Source: Polaromonas sp. (lineage in GTDB: Bacteria > Pseudomonadota > Gammaproteobacteria > Burkholderiales > Burkholderiaceae). From it: a stretch of DNA of 20,758 bases. The DNA is taken from assembly GCA_013823505.1 (NCBI GenBank), contig PNMH01000068.1, positions 1-20,758 on the forward strand. Reading direction: 5' to 3'. The position numbers and the translations under genes were made by a program. Shown here in pieces: positions 18,317 through 20,758 of this stretch (the first letter of the stretch is position 1; every line of letters begins with the position of its first letter). The notes beneath the pieces were generated by a model. That model did no database searches. It was not told the origin of the DNA and worked only from the letters and a program-made list of their open reading frames with translations.

Positions 18317-18760
18317 ATGTACAAGCGCATTCTTGTCGCTACCGACGGTTCCAAACTGTCCGAGATGGCCGTGAACCATGCGATCGAGCTGGCCGACATC
18401 ACCGGCGCTGAAGTCGTCGCCATGAAGGTCGTCCCGCGCTACCCGCAGACCTATTTCGAAGGCGGCGTGGCGCTCGCCGCCGCCGAAGTCGCCAAGATCG
18501 AGGCGCAATGGCAGGCAGAGGCGATGGAAGCGGTCAATGCCGTCAAGTCCGCCGGCCAGAAGCTGGAGGTCAAGGTCAAGCCCATCACGGTCAAGTCGGA
18601 CCTGATCTCCGATGCCATCATCGCTGCGGCCAAGCGCAACAAGTGCGACCTGATCGTCATGGCCTCGCACGGTCGCAAAGGCATCAAACGCCTGCTGCTG
18701 GGCAGCGAGACGCAGCAGGTGCTGACGCACTCGCACATACCTGTGCTGGTGCTCAGATAA
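18317..18760 (+). CDS. uspA: Universal stress protein, UspA family
   Basis: A 147-residue single-domain cytoplasmic protein. It begins MYKRILVATDGSKLSEMAVNHA (first strand plus the Asp of the nucleotide site) and ends SHIPVLVLR. The nucleotide loop ASHGRKGIKRLLLGS matches the ATP-binding pattern GX2GX9G(S/T), with Ala at the first Gly as in many ATP-binding members. GGAG lies 7 bases before ATG 18317. It is divergent from ccoI and shares its FNR box, suggesting induction under low oxygen, as known for Usp proteins in FNR/ANR regulons. A hairpin with a T-run follows the gene. Confidence 0.93.
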   Translation: MYKRILVATDGSKLSEMAVNHAIELADITGAEVVAMKVVPRYPQTYFEGGVALAAAEVAKIEAQWQAEAMEAVNAVKSAGQKLEVKVKPITVKSDLISDAIIAAAKRNKCDLIVMASHGRKGIKRLLLGSETQQVLTHSHIPVLVLR

Positions 18761-18761
18761 A

Positions 18762-18812
18762 CACCCCCGCCGCGCTGCGCGCGACCCCCTCAAGGGGGCA
18801 ATGCGAGCGGCC
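18762..18812. repeat. GC-rich hairpin repeat, second copy of the 3126-3195 family
   Basis: It contains a perfect CCCCC-TCAA-GGGGG hairpin (18785-18798) flanked by CCCCCGCCGCGCTGCGCGCG. On the minus strand the order hairpin, CGCGCGCAGCG, GGCGGGGGTG parallels the plus-strand order at 3147-3190. It lies between the convergent uspA and matB genes, the same setting as the first copy. Confidence 0.55.
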
Positions 18813-18839
18813 CGGCGGAGCCGGTTCCGCCGCATTTTT
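18813..18839 (+). terminator. Probable intrinsic terminator of uspA
   Basis: The stem CGGCGGA (18813-18819) and TCCGCCG (18826-18832), with a 6-base loop, is followed after CA by a run of five T (18835-18839). This is a short but standard intrinsic terminator shape, 50 bases after the uspA stop. A separate 8-T run at about 18879-18886 overlaps the matB end on the other side. Confidence 0.6.
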
Positions 18840-18884
18840 GGTTGAAACACTCTCTCCGGAAGCTTCTCGGCAGCGCGTTTTTTT

Positions 18885-20426
18885 TCAGGCGAACGCGCCT
18901 TTGTACTGCTCGCGCAGCAGGTTCTTCTGCACCTTGCCCATGGTGTTGCGCGGCAGTTCATCCACCACCAGGCAACGCTTGGGAATCTTGAAGTTGGCCA
19001 GTTGGGACTTGAGGGTGGCGATGACCCGGTCCGGCTCCACCACGGCGCCGGGTTTGGCGATGACCACCGCAATGCCCACCTCGCCAAAGTCGGGGTGCGG
19101 CACGCCGATCACCGCGCTCTCGGCCACACCGGGCAGGTCGTTGATGGCGCCCTCGATCTCGGCCGGGTAGACGTTGTAGCCACCCGAGATGATCAGGTCC
19201 TTGCTGCGACCAACGATGGTGACGTAGCCGCGCTCGTCCACACGCCCCACGTCACCGGTCTTGAAGAAGCCGTCGGCGGTGAATTCTTCCGCTGTTTTCT
19301 CGGGCATGCGCCAATAGCCCTTGAACACGTTGGGTCCTTGCACCTGAATGCCGCCGATCTCGCCCAGTGGCACGGGCTGGCCGTCGTCCCCCACCACGCG
19401 CAACGCCACGCCCGGCAGCGGGAAACCCACCGTACCGCCGCGCCGTTCGGTCTGCCCGGGGTGGCGCGGGTCTTCGCCGCAGGGGTTGGAGGTGAGCATC
19501 ACGGTCTCGCTCATGCCGTAGCGCTCCAGGATGGCATGGCCCGTGCGGCTCTGCCATTCCGTGAAGGTCTCGATCAGCAGCGGCGCCGAACCGGAGATGA
19601 ACAGCCGCATGTGCGCCGCCTGCGCCTTCGTCAGCGTCGGCTCGGCCAGCATGCGCACGTAGAGCGTGGGCACGCCCATGAACACCGTGGCCTCGGGGAA
19701 CTTGCTGATGGCGAGCTTCGGGTCGAACTTGCCCAGCCAGATCATCTTGCTGCCGTTGATCAGCGCGCCGTGGATGGCCACGAACAGGCCGTGCACGTGG
19801 AAGATCGGCAGCGCGTGGATCAGCACGTCGTCGGCTTGCCAGCGCCAGTAATCGCGCAGCATCACGGCGTTGCTGCGCAGGTTGCCGTGCGTGAGCATGG
19901 CGCCCTTGCTGCGGCCGGTGGTGCCGCTGGTGTAGAGGATGGCGGCGAGGTCGTCGTCCTGCCGCACGGCGGGCGTGTGGCGGTCGCCGTGGTGGGCGGC
20001 GCGCTCCAGCAGGCTGCCGCTGCGGTCCTCGCCCAGCGTGAAGACGTACCGCGTGTCGGCGGTGAAGGCTGTTCTGCTGACCCACCCAAAGTTCTTCGGG
20101 CTGCAGACCACCACCGCCGGTTCGGCATTGCCGATGAAGTATTCGATTTCACCGCGCTGGTAGGCCGTGTTGAGCGGCAGGAACACGTGCCCCGCGCGCA
20201 GCGTGGCCAGGTACAGCACCATCGCCTCGACCGACTTTTCCACCTGCACCGCGATGCGCGAGGCGGGGGGCAGGTCGAGCGAATCGAGCAGGTTGGCCAC
20301 CATGGCGCTGGCGCGGTCGAGGTCGCGCCATGAATAGCGCAGGCCGTCGTCGGTTTCCACAGCTGCGCGGTCGAGGTCGGCGGGGAAGGCGTTGCGCAGC
20401 GCAACGAACAAGTTCTGGTTGCTCAT
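18885..20426 (-). CDS. matB: Malonyl-CoA synthetase (malonate--CoA ligase)
   Basis: A 513-residue cytoplasmic acyl-adenylate-forming enzyme making malonyl-CoA from malonate, ATP and CoA. The P-loop YTSGTTGRSKGAML starts at residue 165. DVLIHALPIFHVHGLF, LERYGMSET, GPNVFKGYWRMPEKT and SKDLIISGGYNVYP follow in the expected order, and the C-terminal domain ends with PRNTMGKVQ, where Lys498 is the likely adenylation lysine. These segments match rhizobial and Rhodopseudomonas MatB as I remember them, better than general acyl-CoA ligases. ATG 20426 has no clear ribosome binding site and follows the upstream gene by 21 bases, so it may be translationally coupled. No malonate transporter or decarboxylase is in view. 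Confidence 0.88.
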   Translation of the reverse strand: MSNQNLFVALRNAFPADLDRAAVETDDGLRYSWRDLDRASAMVANLLDSLDLPPASRIAVQVEKSVEAMVLYLATLRAGHVFLPLNTAYQRGEIEYFIGNAEPAVVVCSPKNFGWVSRTAFTADTRYVFTLGEDRSGSLLERAAHHGDRHTPAVRQDDDLAAILYTSGTTGRSKGAMLTHGNLRSNAVMLRDYWRWQADDVLIHALPIFHVHGLFVAIHGALINGSKMIWLGKFDPKLAISKFPEATVFMGVPTLYVRMLAEPTLTKAQAAHMRLFISGSAPLLIETFTEWQSRTGHAILERYGMSETVMLTSNPCGEDPRHPGQTERRGGTVGFPLPGVALRVVGDDGQPVPLGEIGGIQVQGPNVFKGYWRMPEKTAEEFTADGFFKTGDVGRVDERGYVTIVGRSKDLIISGGYNVYPAEIEGAINDLPGVAESAVIGVPHPDFGEVGIAVVIAKPGAVVEPDRVIATLKSQLANFKIPKRCLVVDELPRNTMGKVQKNLLREQYKGAFA

Positions 20427-20447
20427 GGGTGACGTCGGAAAAAACGT

Positions 20448-20758
20448 TCAGAAATTCGGAGACCGTTTGACCAGAAAGGCCGTGATGCCTTCGCGGTGTT
20501 CGGCGCTGTCGGCGTAGGCGTAGGCGGTGGGTACCAAGGCTTCGGCGCTCTGCCCGTCGGCGAGCGCACGCAGCGCCTGCTTGTTCAGCCGGGCGGCCTG
20601 TGGCGCCAGCCGCGTGATGCGCTGGGCGTGCTGCCACGCCTCGGCGGGCACATCGGCCTCGGGCAGCACGCTGTGCAGGAAGCCGCGCGCCAGCATGGTC
20701 GGCGCATCGAGCACCGCCGCTTCCAGCAGCATCTGGCGTGCCGTGGCCAGGCCCAGCT
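20448..20758 (-). CDS. Enoyl-CoA hydratase/isomerase family protein, C-terminal fragment (5' end outside window)
   Basis: Open from the window edge (first full codon 20756) to the stop at 20448. The visible 102 residues are the C-terminal part of a crotonase fold: LGLATARQMLLEA followed by LDAPTMLARGFLHSVLPEAD is the usual helix-turn after the active-site half, and the tail HREGITAFLVKRSPNF is the standard end of enoyl-CoA hydratases. The catalytic residues and oxyanion hole are upstream, so substrate and reaction cannot be judged. It precedes matB on the same strand by 21 bases, suggesting an operon for acyl-CoA or malonate metabolism. Confidence 0.8.
   Translation of the reverse strand, partial: LGLATARQMLLEAAVLDAPTMLARGFLHSVLPEADVPAEAWQHAQRITRLAPQAARLNKQALRALADGQSAEALVPTAYAYADSAEHREGITAFLVKRSPNF

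Noticed and set aside
19002..20333. 443-codon open frame opposite matB
   Set aside because: It is a shadow of the malonyl-CoA synthetase frame, with His/Gly/Val-rich composition and no motif.

Overview
This GC-rich window is dense with genes and reads as chromosome of a betaproteobacterium, most probably a Burkholderiales member of the Comamonadaceae type. The reasons are an OmpR/EnvZ pair in front of a glutamate dehydrogenase gene, a DUF1178/Nudix pair, a 443-residue isocitrate lyase, an FNR with a C-x2-C-x5-C cluster, a complete cbb3 oxidase locus, and GC-rich hairpin repeats of the kind I associate with this group. The taxonomic call is inference from gene content. I see no insertion sequence, integrase, tRNA, rRNA, CRISPR array or phage gene.

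Layout. 1-3094 (+): the 3' end of an OmpR-type response regulator, an EnvZ-like sensor kinase overlapping it by one base, then a glutamate dehydrogenase. 3126-3195: a GC-rich multi-hairpin repeat between convergent genes. 3199-5688 (-): DUF1178 zinc-ribbon-like protein, ADP-ribose-type Nudix hydrolase, isocitrate lyase. 5689-5995: an AT-rich control region with repeated TCTTATAGAAGA palindromes. 5996-6952 (+): EamA exporter. 6964-9068 (-): hemN followed by a TauE/SafE-like membrane protein. 9249-9968 (+): fnr. 9970-18205 (-): the cbb3 block, in transcription order ccoI, ccoS, ccoN, ccoO, ccoQ, ccoP, ccoG, ccoH and a 97-residue membrane protein. 18317-18760 (+): a universal stress protein. 18885-20758 (-): an enoyl-CoA hydratase/isomerase family gene cut by the window edge, then malonyl-CoA synthetase (matB).

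The centre (about 6.9-18.8 kb) is a low-oxygen respiration island. It encodes the FNR oxygen sensor, the anaerobic haem enzyme HemN, the four cbb3 oxidase subunits, the assembly factors CcoG, CcoH, CcoI and CcoS, a candidate metal-handling membrane protein and a UspA. Three palindromic FNR boxes can be read (9123-9136, 15567-15580, 18240-18253). In the hemN, ccoN and ccoI directions a -10-like hexamer begins exactly 22 bases beyond the box, the geometry of class II FNR activation at -41.5. The third box lies between ccoI and uspA and probably serves both. Taken literally, its geometry puts the ccoI transcription start on the A of an ATG that has no ribosome binding site, so ccoI may be leaderless.

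I found no clearly new multi-gene system. The least explained items are the 97-residue membrane protein with a cysteine-rich tail at the end of the cco block, the aceA operator repeats, the hairpin between ccoP and ccoG, and the possible leaderless ccoI.
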